64,000 nucleotides of DNA, from the NCBI RefSeq assembly GCF_039525035.1, contig NZ_BAAAHE010000047.1:1-64000 (forward strand). The letters are read 5' to 3'. This DNA is from Sporichthya brevicatena (GTDB taxonomy: Bacteria; Actinomycetota; Actinomycetes; Sporichthyales; Sporichthyaceae). Both the position numbers and the translations under genes were made by a program. The notes below the pieces were generated by a model that was not told the origin of the DNA, did not search any database, and worked only from the letters and a program-made list of their open reading frames with translations. This document shows, one piece after another, positions 23,664 through 31,876 of the stretch (position 1 is the first letter of the stretch; every line of letters begins with the position of its first letter).

Positions 23664-25586
23664 TCAGTACAGGCGGATCTCGCGGCGCTCCGGCACATCG
23701 ACCTCGAGCAGGGCGCGACCTGCCCCGTCCGCGGTGACGGAGTCGACGCCGGCCCCGGTGACGGTGTACCGGCGATGAGGAACGAGTCGTTCGACGGCGA
23801 CCACGGTCCGCACCGGACCCGAGCCCGGCCGGAGGACGAGGTCGAGCGCTCGGCCGTCGGTGACCGCGCGGGCCACGAGGACGTCGGGGTAGGCGACCTC
23901 CGCCAGCGCCGGTCCGGTCCGCCAGATCGACGGCGGGCCGAACGCGAGCATGTCCCGCAGCGCGCTGCGGCGGCCGAACCGCGCCAGGGCCGCGTAGCTG
24001 TTCGCCCAGACCGAGGCGCCCTCGTACCGGCGGGCACCGTTAGCCGTGACGGCCTCGCGCTCGGCGAGCGCCGCCTCCGCGGCCACCGCATACTCCTCGT
24101 CTCCCAGTTCCCGCGCCGCCATCGCGAGCGCGCTCCAGGCGAACGCGTCCGAGCCAAGGCGGTAGTTGCCGGGGTCGACCCGGCTGGAGACCAGCGGCGC
24201 GAGGCGAGCGCGGCCGTCCGCGCCGAGCGGGAGATCGTGCCGGCGTAGCAGCCACCACGAGCGCTGAGCCAGGTCGGGGTACGGGGCGTGAAGCCAGTAC
24301 ACCGCGGTCGTCTGAGCCATCGGGCCGGCGAAGATGTTCCAGGACAGCCCGAGGAGCTTGTTGCGGATGCCGATGACCTTGCCGTCCGGTCGGCAGAACT
24401 CGGTCTCGACGGCCGTCCGGATCTGCTCCTCGCGATCGGCGAAGTAGCGCGTCCCGTGCACGGTGTCGTGCGCCAGGATCGTATTGATCCCGAAGGTGTT
24501 GCAACCGGTGTAGATCCAGTTCGGTTCGCACGGGAACAACGTGAAGTCGCTGAGGCCGAAGTTGCGGTCGACCATCCGGGCAAGGTCGCCGAAGCTGTAC
24601 GCGTAACGCCGGTCCCGGCCCTGGAAGCTCAGCGAGCCGGGCGCGGAAAACGTCGTGTCGTTCATCGCCTCGTACATGCCGATCTGGGTGCCCCAGTAGC
24701 CGGTCAGCATGATGTTGTCCGGGGTGTCGACGGGGTCGGCGTCGAGGCGCAGGTTCCCCCATGCGTTCTCCAGCCGCCAGTACGACCACACCTCGGGGCG
24801 GAGCATCTTCAGGACGAGGTTGCGCTGGGCCTCCTGCAGGTAACCGGTGAAAGCCGGAGTGCGCGTGAACTGCGACATCGCCAGCGCATAACCGACGGCC
24901 GTGGTCTGGTAACGGGTCGCGGCCTCACGGAACTCGTCCAGGTCATCGAAACCTTGGAAGCGGTCCAGCGGCTGCAGCCCGAGGTCAAGCAGGTGCCGTA
25001 GCTGTGCGAGGTCCGTCTCGCTGTGCTCGGCGACCGGGACTCGCCCCTCGATCGGCGGCGTCCCCGTGACGACGAAGCGAGTCCGCGCGAGCTCGGCGTT
25101 GAGCGCAGCGCCGCGACGGACCTGGGCCGCGTGGCGGAACCGGTGCAGCAGGGCGAAAGCCGCGAACGCCGCCGGCATCAGCGCCAGCGCGAGCACACGA
25201 CCGGCGGTGTGCCCGGTGTCGGCGAGAATGCCCGCCAGCACAGCACTGCCAATCCACACCAGCGGCGGCAGGAGCACGATCCCGATCGACCACCACAGGA
25301 ACGTCGCCACGACCAGCGCGAGCAGCGTCGCGACGGCGGCGAGGACCTGGCCGCTGAACAGGAACCCTCCGCCTGGCAGGGCCAGGCCGAGTCCGGCTGC
25401 CTGCCACCCGGTACCGGCGCCGACGAGACCAGGCAGCACCGCGAGCAGCCACACCGTCAGGTACAGCAGCAGGGCGCGCTGCAGCCGTCGCCCGGCGACC
25501 GGTGGCCAAACCGAGGACGGGCGCGGGATCAGGACGACGAGCAGCCGGTCGCTGCTCTCGCGGGTGACAGCAGTCATCGAGCTCAT
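23664..25586 (-). CDS. membrane-anchored linalool dehydratase/isomerase-like protein
   Basis: The protein has 640 residues. Residues 36-150 form about four membrane helices. A long soluble domain from about 185 to 640 follows, with alpha/alpha-barrel character. The segment FPCEPNWIYTGCNTFGI places two cysteines (353 and 362) nine residues apart, the same spacing as Cys171/Cys180 of linalool dehydratase/isomerase from Castellaniella. RYQTTAVGYALA and DNIMLTGYWGTQIGMYEAM are other family-like blocks. That enzyme interconverts myrcene, linalool and geraniol; the substrate here is unknown. It is the last gene of the twelve-gene operon. The ATG at 25586 overlaps the previous stop (ATGA); an ATG at 25577 has a better-placed GGAG. 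Confidence 0.75.
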   Translation of the reverse strand: MSSMTAVTRESSDRLLVVLIPRPSSVWPPVAGRRLQRALLLYLTVWLLAVLPGLVGAGTGWQAAGLGLALPGGGFLFSGQVLAAVATLLALVVATFLWWSIGIVLLPPLVWIGSAVLAGILADTGHTAGRVLALALMPAAFAAFALLHRFRHAAQVRRGAALNAELARTRFVVTGTPPIEGRVPVAEHSETDLAQLRHLLDLGLQPLDRFQGFDDLDEFREAATRYQTTAVGYALAMSQFTRTPAFTGYLQEAQRNLVLKMLRPEVWSYWRLENAWGNLRLDADPVDTPDNIMLTGYWGTQIGMYEAMNDTTFSAPGSLSFQGRDRRYAYSFGDLARMVDRNFGLSDFTLFPCEPNWIYTGCNTFGINTILAHDTVHGTRYFADREEQIRTAVETEFCRPDGKVIGIRNKLLGLSWNIFAGPMAQTTAVYWLHAPYPDLAQRSWWLLRRHDLPLGADGRARLAPLVSSRVDPGNYRLGSDAFAWSALAMAARELGDEEYAVAAEAALAEREAVTANGARRYEGASVWANSYAALARFGRRSALRDMLAFGPPSIWRTGPALAEVAYPDVLVARAVTDGRALDLVLRPGSGPVRTVVAVERLVPHRRYTVTGAGVDSVTADGAGRALLEVDVPERREIRLY

Positions 25587-26188
25587 CTCCGGGAGAGGGC
25601 GGACACCCTCGGTGCGAGCACCGGACGGACGACGCGGCGGCGCCGGTCCAGCAGACCGGCGATCACCAACGGCAGACCGAGGGCGGGGAACAGCACACCG
25701 ACCGTCCCGTGGCCGACGGCGAGCGCGTGCAGCAGGTGCAGGTCCACGAGGGCGAGCGTTGTCCAGGTGACGCCGACGAGGACGAGGACGGCGCTGTGTC
25801 CGTCCTCCGGCCGACGAGTGACGCCCGCGCGGGTGGCGAGGGCCAGCCCGACCGCGACCACCGCCAGCAGCGGAGCCCGAACGAGCAGCGGGGTGCCGCC
25901 GGCGCCGTGGTGATGGCCGTCCGGCGTGCCGGCGAGCCAAGCGGTGACGGCGACGACTGCGAACCAGACCGTAGCGGTCGACACCGCGACCGACACCAGC
26001 GGCGCCGGCCGCGCCACCACGCGTTCGGTCGTGGCCACGGCCGTGTCGGTAACCGGAGCGGAGCCCGGTCCCACCCGCCGGGCCGGGGGCGCGAAGCCGG
26101 TGATTTTCGACGTCCGCCCCGGCAGTACGGCGTTCCACGCCGTACGGACGGAGGCGATGAGGATCGCGACGGCCAGGCAGCAGGCCAT
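25583..26188 (-). CDS. multi-spanning membrane protein, unknown function
   Basis: This 201-residue protein has an N-terminal hydrophobic segment (residues 1-14). About four further membrane helices lie between residues 65 and 180, with HHHGAGG in one loop and a basic C-terminus (DRRRRVVRP). It overlaps the LivF gene by ATGA at its start and the linalool-dehydratase-like gene by ATGA at its end, so all three are translationally linked. I recognise no family. Its place between transporter and enzyme genes suggests a membrane role in handling the same substrate. Confidence 0.7.
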   Translation of the reverse strand: MACCLAVAILIASVRTAWNAVLPGRTSKITGFAPPARRVGPGSAPVTDTAVATTERVVARPAPLVSVAVSTATVWFAVVAVTAWLAGTPDGHHHGAGGTPLLVRAPLLAVVAVGLALATRAGVTRRPEDGHSAVLVLVGVTWTTLALVDLHLLHALAVGHGTVGVLFPALGLPLVIAGLLDRRRRVVRPVLAPRVSALSRR

Positions 26189-26892
26189 CAGCTCACGAAT
26201 CCCGCGCCGACATACTCGGCGAAGACGTCGCGGTTGGCCAGCTCTTGGGGTTCGCCGCAGAAGGCCACACGACCGTGGTCAATCAGGTAGACGACGTCCG
26301 CGACCGCCAGGGCGCGCTCGACGTATTGCTCGACAAGCAGGAGTGACGCGCCCTCAGCGGCGAGCCGCTCGAGGAAGGCGAAGATCTCGTCGACGATCTT
26401 CGGCGCGAGACCCATCGACACCTCGTCGAGCAGGACCACCTTGGGCGACTGCACGTAGGCACGGGCCAGGGCGAGCATCTGCTGCTCACCGCCGCTCATC
26501 GTCCCGGCGAGCTGCGTGAGCCGCTCCCCCAGCCGCGGGAAGGCGTCCACGGCGCGTTTCAGCGCTTCGTCGTGCCGCCCCGGCTTCGCGAACAGGAGGA
26601 GGTTGTGGGCGACCGTGAGGTTCGGGAAGACGCCCCGCCCCTCCGGGACGTGGCAGATTCCGCGCCGGGCGAGATCCTCCACGCGCAACCCGGTCACGTC
26701 ATCACCGTCGTGCTCGAGCGTGCCCTCGGTCAGCGGGATCAGACCGCTGGCCGCACGCAAGAGGGTCGTCTTCCCGGCACCGTTCACGCCGAGCAGTGCG
26801 ACCACGCTGCGGTCGGGCACCGTGAGGTCGATCCCGTCGAGCACCGGAACCCCGGCGTACCCGGCACGCACTCCACGCAACCGGAAGCTCAT
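26188..26892 (-). CDS. livF: LivF-type ABC transporter ATPase
   Basis: This 234-residue ATPase has Walker A GVNGAGKTT, signature MSGGEQQMLALARA, Walker B KVVLLDEVSMGLAP and the LivF-typical HVPEGRGVFPNLTV segment near residue 90. It pairs with the LivG gene immediately upstream (ATGA overlap) to power the LivH-LivM fusion permease of the same operon. Ligand specificity lies in the receptor at 31873-33402. Confidence 0.93.
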   Translation of the reverse strand: MSFRLRGVRAGYAGVPVLDGIDLTVPDRSVVALLGVNGAGKTTLLRAASGLIPLTEGTLEHDGDDVTGLRVEDLARRGICHVPEGRGVFPNLTVAHNLLLFAKPGRHDEALKRAVDAFPRLGERLTQLAGTMSGGEQQMLALARAYVQSPKVVLLDEVSMGLAPKIVDEIFAFLERLAAEGASLLLVEQYVERALAVADVVYLIDHGRVAFCGEPQELANRDVFAEYVGAGFVS

Positions 26893-27695
26893 GCCAACAC
26901 CTCCAGCGCATCGGCCGCTCCGTCGGCTCCGAGGTACGCCGCCCGCACGACGTCGCTCGCGGCGACCTCGGCAGGCGTACCCTCGAAGATCGGCCGCCCG
27001 AAGTCGAGGACGTACAGGTAGTCGCAGACGCTCATCACGAGCGCCATGTCGTGCTCCACCAGGAGGATGCCCAGGCTGCGTTCGACAATCAGGCGGCGCA
27101 GGATCGCTCCGAACTCGGTGGTCTCCCGGCCATCCAAGCCACTGCTGGGTTCGTCGAGCAGCAGCACGGAGAACTCGCCCGCGACGACGCGCGCGAGTTC
27201 GACCAGGCGACGCTGACCGGTCGAGAGATCCGCCGGCACCCGATCGAGCAGGTCGACGATCCCGCACACCTCCGCGGCTCGCTCGGTGCGGCGCCGGATG
27301 TCGGCGGCGTCCCGTGGTCGCGAGACCACCAGCCGCCACGGCGAGCCGCCCGCCAGTCCGGCCTCGCGACCGAGGTCGAGGTTCTCGCGGACGGTCAGGC
27401 TGTCGAACAACTCCATGCGCTGGAACGTCCGCCCCAGCCCCCGTAACGCGCGGGCGTGCGGCGGTTCGTGCGTCACGTCGGAGCCGTCGAACAGCACCGT
27501 CCCGGAAGTCGGCCGGGCGAGCCCGGAGCACATATTGAACGTCGTGGTCTTCCCGGCGCCGTTGGGCCCGATGAGTCCGGTCAACCGGCCCCGGGGTGCC
27601 TGGAGACTCATCCCGTCCACCGCGACGAGTCCACCGAACCGCATGACGAGGTTGCGTGCCTCCAGCCCCTCGACCCGGGCGTGCACCGCACTCAT
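26889..27695 (-). CDS. livG: LivG-type ABC transporter ATPase
   Basis: This 268-residue ATPase has Walker A GPNGAGKTTTFN near residue 45, RTFQRMELFDSLTVRENL, signature LSTGQRRLVELARV (Thr replaces Gly) and Walker B VLLLDEPSSGLD, followed by LLVEHDMALVMSVCDYLYVLDFG. This is the standard LivG layout. It overlaps the permease gene by 4 nt upstream and LivF by 4 nt downstream. It acts at the cytoplasmic face of the importer. Confidence 0.93.
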   Translation of the reverse strand: MSAVHARVEGLEARNLVMRFGGLVAVDGMSLQAPRGRLTGLIGPNGAGKTTTFNMCSGLARPTSGTVLFDGSDVTHEPPHARALRGLGRTFQRMELFDSLTVRENLDLGREAGLAGGSPWRLVVSRPRDAADIRRRTERAAEVCGIVDLLDRVPADLSTGQRRLVELARVVAGEFSVLLLDEPSSGLDGRETTEFGAILRRLIVERSLGILLVEHDMALVMSVCDYLYVLDFGRPIFEGTPAEVAASDVVRAAYLGADGAADALEVLA

Positions 27696-29653
27696 GACCC
27701 ACCTACCCCGACGGCGTCGCGAACTGGGCGGTCACCGCGAGACTGCGGCGGCAGGACTCCGTCCACCCCCGCCAACGCCTCGCGGGTCCGGGTCCCGGCG
27801 GGCCCGACCGTCCGGTCCGCGGAGACCTCGGTCCACCGTTCGAGCAGCTTGCGGAGCTGACCGTTCGAGTTGACCGCGACCAGCACGGCGGCGAGGCCGA
27901 AGGCGACCTGCAGCAGCGAGTTGGCCTTGTCGTTACCGACGTAGAGCGGCAGGACGGTCAGCAGGATCGGGCCGACGACCGCGACGGTCACGGTCCGCCG
28001 CCCGGCGATGGCCAGGACGGCCAGCGAGATCAGCGAGTTGATGTACGGGTACGCCTCCTGCGTCGTCGAAACGAACAGCGATGCGTAGAGCGCGCCGGAC
28101 AGACCCGCGAGAGCTCCGCTGATCACGAACACGATCACGCGCGCGTTGCGCACGCTGGTCCCCAGGGTCGACAACGCGACCGGGGAGTCCGACATCCCGC
28201 GAAGGATCCGTCCGAGCCGGGTGCGCTCGATGAGGAGCACGAGCGCCACCGCACCCACGGCGAAGGCCATCAGCAGGTAGTAGAACCGCGTTTCGCCGTC
28301 CAGACCGAACGCATCCGGCCGAGCCGTGGCGACCCCGCTTCCGAAGAACCACGACTTGCTGTAGGCGTACTGCGCGAGCAGTACCCCGAAGCCGAGCGTC
28401 GCCAGCCCGAGGTACAGGCCGGACAGGCGGATCGCCGGGACCGAGACCACCAGCGCCGCCGGCACGCACCACAGAACGCCCACCAACACCGCGAACAACC
28501 AGGGCAGGCCTGAGCCCTGCGCGTGGGCGAACCCGGCCGCGCCGATCGCCACGAAGCCGACCTGGCACAGCGAGATCTGGCCAGACGTCCGCACGAGCAA
28601 GTTCAGCGAGGCGAAGAGGATCACCTGCGTCGCGGCGATCTGCCAGGCGGTGATCTTTGTGCCAACGACGTGCGGGACGAGCAGTGCCGCGAACAGCAGC
28701 ACGCCGTAACCGATCCGGCGGGCCCGGGCCGGCATCCGACTCACCGGAACGCCCCGGGCACGCAGCTGGCGACCCACCTCGACCAGCCGCCCGGGCCGGC
28801 TGATCAACAGCACGAGGAAAAGGACGAGGAACGGCGTGTTGGTGTCGAGGCCGGACAGCGATTCGTGCGAGCCGGCCTCCTTGCTCACGATGTTCTGAAT
28901 CAGACCGACGAGCAGACCACCGCAGTACGCGAGCGGGACGGACGTGAACCGACCGATCGCCGCGGCCCCGAACGCCTGCACGACCAGCAGCGACAGGATG
29001 TAAATGTCGAGCTGCTGCTGGACGGACGCGAACAACAGACCGGAGACGGCGGCGAACACCGACCCGATCAACCAGGAGATCCGCCGCACCTGCACCGGCG
29101 ACGTCCCGGCCATCGCCAGAAGCGACGGATCGTCAACCACACCGCGCATCGCGACACCAGTACGGGTGGCACGGAAGAAGAGGGTCAAGCCGACCGCGGC
29201 AACCACACCGACGGCGAGGTCGACGATGTTGTCCATCGTCACCGCGTTGCCCTTGATCGTGAACACGGACCCGGTGGGGAGGAACGGTTCGAACGGCCGG
29301 GCCTGCGTGCCGTAGGCGAAGTTCGTGAAGGAGATGATCGCGACCAGCAGCCCGACGGACCCGACGATCTTGTAGGTCGTGGTCACGTTCGCCAGGAGGG
29401 CGGCGATCCCGCCGAGCCCGAGGCCGAAGACCGTCCCGAAGCCCACGACGACGAGCAGCGCCGCGATCGGCCACGGAACGCCGGCCTGCTCGCGGAGCGA
29501 GTAGAACAGGAACGCCGATAGCGCGCACTGCGCGCCGTAGGCGATGTTGAACAGACCGGAGGTCTTGTACGTCAGGACCAGTCCCATGGCGGCCAGCCCG
29601 TAGAGCGAGCCGGTCGTGATCCCGACGATGACGTAAGGGATGTAGTCGTTCAC
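27692..29653 (-). CDS. LivH-LivM fused permease
   Basis: This 653-residue fusion has a LivH-type half (residues 1-300, GITTGSLYGLAAMGLVLTYKTSGLFNIAYG) and a LivM-type half (315-600, RTSGQISLCQVGFVAIGAAG, GALAGLSGALYAS). A 50-residue hydrophilic tail follows. Together they form the membrane channel of the importer, with LivG and LivF downstream. The start was set at GTG 29653 because it gives a GTGA overlap with the preceding gene; a GTG two codons earlier is possible. Unlike the transporter at 13.3 kb, the ATPase here is separate. Confidence 0.92.
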   Translation of the reverse strand: MNDYIPYVIVGITTGSLYGLAAMGLVLTYKTSGLFNIAYGAQCALSAFLFYSLREQAGVPWPIAALLVVVGFGTVFGLGLGGIAALLANVTTTYKIVGSVGLLVAIISFTNFAYGTQARPFEPFLPTGSVFTIKGNAVTMDNIVDLAVGVVAAVGLTLFFRATRTGVAMRGVVDDPSLLAMAGTSPVQVRRISWLIGSVFAAVSGLLFASVQQQLDIYILSLLVVQAFGAAAIGRFTSVPLAYCGGLLVGLIQNIVSKEAGSHESLSGLDTNTPFLVLFLVLLISRPGRLVEVGRQLRARGVPVSRMPARARRIGYGVLLFAALLVPHVVGTKITAWQIAATQVILFASLNLLVRTSGQISLCQVGFVAIGAAGFAHAQGSGLPWLFAVLVGVLWCVPAALVVSVPAIRLSGLYLGLATLGFGVLLAQYAYSKSWFFGSGVATARPDAFGLDGETRFYYLLMAFAVGAVALVLLIERTRLGRILRGMSDSPVALSTLGTSVRNARVIVFVISGALAGLSGALYASLFVSTTQEAYPYINSLISLAVLAIAGRRTVTVAVVGPILLTVLPLYVGNDKANSLLQVAFGLAAVLVAVNSNGQLRKLLERWTEVSADRTVGPAGTRTREALAGVDGVLPPQSRGDRPVRDAVGVGGS

Positions 29654-30123
29654 GCGCACACCCCGCAGGTGGCGGCCTCACGCACCTGCGCCGGGTCGAG
29701 CGCGACCGCGTCCTTGCCCACGACGAGCTGGCAGTCGGGACGGTGGGCGCGATTCAGCCCGACGACCGCGACGTGCGGCTCGGCCCCGACGACCCGGCGC
29801 ACACCAGACGCCGCCGCACGGCGGTCCCCGACCTCCTCAAGCACGCGCACGAGCCGGTCGGCGGTGGTGCGCTCGAGGACGCGGACGGCCTTGAGGCCCA
29901 ACCCCAGCCAGAGCCCGCCGGCGAGCGCCGCGCCGACGACGCACCCGAGGCCGAACACCACCCAGGGCTGCTGGTCGGCAAACCGCGCCTCGTTGCTCAC
30001 CTGCATCCAGCTCACGGCGATCCCGCCGAGGCCGAGCACCCAACAGATCGCGACGACCGCGTTCGCACGGTCGGACCACGGGGACGCGACGACGGGGCGG
30101 CCCGGCGTGACGCTCGACGTCAC
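29650..30123 (-). CDS. small membrane protein with Cys-rich cytosolic tail, unknown function
   Basis: This 157-residue protein has two membrane helices (about 22-40 and 53-77). A soluble tail contains RAHRPDCQLVVGKDAVALDPAQVREAATCGVCA, so a Cys and a terminal CxxC could bind metal or form a disulfide. It begins with GTG, overlaps the gene before it by 4 nt, and its stop overlaps the permease start. Its place within the transporter operon suggests an accessory part of the import or processing system. No family is recognised. Confidence 0.7.
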   Translation of the reverse strand: MTSSVTPGRPVVASPWSDRANAVVAICWVLGLGGIAVSWMQVSNEARFADQQPWVVFGLGCVVGAALAGGLWLGLGLKAVRVLERTTADRLVRVLEEVGDRRAAASGVRRVVGAEPHVAVVGLNRAHRPDCQLVVGKDAVALDPAQVREAATCGVCA

Positions 30124-30476
30124 GGTCGACCATCCGGGGCGGAGGAGGCGTAGGCCGGGTTGACCGCCGCAGCGACGTGCCCGTTCTCAGCCGACCGGTC
30201 GGCCAGCCGCGCCTCGATGTCGGCGACCTTCGCGTTGAGGGCGCGCAACTGGCGCCATTCGTCGCGGAGGTCGGCGGAAAGCCACATCGCCACGGCGAGC
30301 GCGACGAAGTAAAGACCGAGCAGACCGTCGGAGGCCAGATAGGGCATCTGCTCCGGCAGATACGGGGTCCCGCTGACACCGATCCAGCCGGCGACGAGGA
30401 ACCCCAGACCGAGGAGCGCCGCGGCGACGGCCGCCGCCCGATCCCACTGCACGCGCAGAAACTTCAGGATGACCAC
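30120..30476 (-). CDS. small membrane protein with coiled-coil-like tail, unknown function
   Basis: This 118-residue protein has two membrane helices (about 14-32 and 48-66). A heptad-like stretch LRDEWRQLRALNAKVADIEARLADRS could form a short coiled coil, and the C-terminus is disordered. It begins with GTG 30476, overlapping the end of the secreted-protein gene by 13 nt, and overlaps the next gene by 4 nt. With the two-helix protein after it, it forms a pair of small membrane proteins inside the operon. They may act together. Confidence 0.68.
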   Translation of the reverse strand: MVILKFLRVQWDRAAAVAAALLGLGFLVAGWIGVSGTPYLPEQMPYLASDGLLGLYFVALAVAMWLSADLRDEWRQLRALNAKVADIEARLADRSAENGHVAAAVNPAYASSAPDGRP

Positions 30477-31876
30477 AGCGACCTCACTCGGAGCAGACGA
30501 AGGGACAGGGCGGCCCCGCCCCCGACCAGCGCGACGACGACGAGGGCCACGTAGGCGAGCCCGGCGTCCCCGCGGGTGAGGCCGGCCAGTGTCAACACAT
30601 CGCCCACCACGGGGACCGTGGCCGGCGAGACACCACTGCCGAGACCGGCCACCGGCACCGCACCCGGGACCCCCGCGAGGTCCGGGCCGGGGGCCGTGCC
30701 CGGCAGGAGTGGCGCGTCGTGCCCGCCGGCTGTCCCCGGGGCCGCCGACCCACCGGCCGTCAGGCCGGAGTCCGACGCCCAGACGGGGGAGAGTGTGACG
30801 TTCGCGATGGAGCGGCCGAGCAGGTAGGTAATCGGGACCGGCCCGGTGAACCCGGAGGGGTTGGCCGGGATGTCGGCGGTCGTGTAGGCGAACGTCAGCA
30901 CGGGCGCGGTGATCCCGGTGGCGGTCTCCTCCGCCGCCTGGAACGTGACGGCCAGTCCGGCCTGTTTCAGCGCATCAATCACGACCTGCGCCGGCAGGGT
31001 GTATGCCTCCTCCTTGCCGTCCGGGGTCGGCAACGTGATCGAGAAGTTGCCGTCCCGGAACCCGATGTCGGTCGCCGGCACGGTCTGCCCACCGAACGGC
31101 ACCGGGATCGGGGGCAGGGCGACCGGCGGAGCCTGCGGCAGGCCCGGCACGGGGTTGGGCAGGGGAATCGACTCGGGGGTGGTCTTCGGCAGCGTGATGT
31201 TCGTGCCGGGGATGGAGAGCCGCGCGATCGACAGCGAGGCGCGTCGTTGCAATTCGCCCGTCGTGCCGTCGGCCTCGACGGTCGCCAGCGACTCCACCCC
31301 GCGCAACGTGAGGGTGCCGCCGATGTTGAGCGCGTCGATGGTAGAGCGCGCCCGGGAGACCACGCTGCCGTCAGATCGCTGTTCGACGTTCGACACCGAT
31401 GTGGCCCCGGCCGCGGGCTGCCCGACGACGGCAGAGGCGTCGACCTGGTGGGCCCCGCTGGTGCTCTTCAGCGAGACACCGGGGAAGTTCACCTCTTGCG
31501 GCTCACTGCCCAGGTCCGAGGCCGCGATCAGCGGGTACTCCGGCGTCGGGAACCCGACCAGGGCACCGGCGATGCCGGGCAGGCCGGCCACGGTCGTTCC
31601 GGGGAACGGGAACGAAGCGAAGCCGCTCGAGACCCCGACGTCGGTGAGACGGACAGACGTGGTCGGGCCGGACCCCTCGAGCGTGAGCCCGAGGGGAATG
31701 CCCTGGTTCGTCGCGGTGACCTGGACGCCGTACGCGCTCGCGACCGAGTCGAACGAGGGCATGGAGTCGGCGCGGGCGACGTCAGTGCTCAGGACGACGA
31801 CCGGCACGGCCAGCGCGCCCAGGGCGACGACGGCACCGGCGCGCTGCGCCCGGCGACGGTTCTGGCGACAGCTCAC
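30464..31876 (-). CDS. exported, C-terminally anchored protein of unknown function
   Basis: This protein of about 470 residues has a twin-arginine-rich signal region (RQNRRRAQRAG then a hydrophobic stretch ending ARADS). A large extracytoplasmic beta-rich region has a Pro/Gly-rich linker near residues 245-265 (PLPNPVPGLPQAPPVALPP). A C-terminal membrane helix (GLAYVALVVVALVGGGAAL) is followed by a short basic tail. The layout suggests a surface protein held by its C-terminus. The GTG at 31876 gives a GTGA overlap with the receptor gene, as elsewhere in this operon; ATG 31882 is an alternative. It may present the hydrophobic substrate to the importer, an inference from position only. Confidence 0.72.
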   Translation of the reverse strand: MSCRQNRRRAQRAGAVVALGALAVPVVVLSTDVARADSMPSFDSVASAYGVQVTATNQGIPLGLTLEGSGPTTSVRLTDVGVSSGFASFPFPGTTVAGLPGIAGALVGFPTPEYPLIAASDLGSEPQEVNFPGVSLKSTSGAHQVDASAVVGQPAAGATSVSNVEQRSDGSVVSRARSTIDALNIGGTLTLRGVESLATVEADGTTGELQRRASLSIARLSIPGTNITLPKTTPESIPLPNPVPGLPQAPPVALPPIPVPFGGQTVPATDIGFRDGNFSITLPTPDGKEEAYTLPAQVVIDALKQAGLAVTFQAAEETATGITAPVLTFAYTTADIPANPSGFTGPVPITYLLGRSIANVTLSPVWASDSGLTAGGSAAPGTAGGHDAPLLPGTAPGPDLAGVPGAVPVAGLGSGVSPATVPVVGDVLTLAGLTRGDAGLAYVALVVVALVGGGAALSLRLLRVRSLWSS

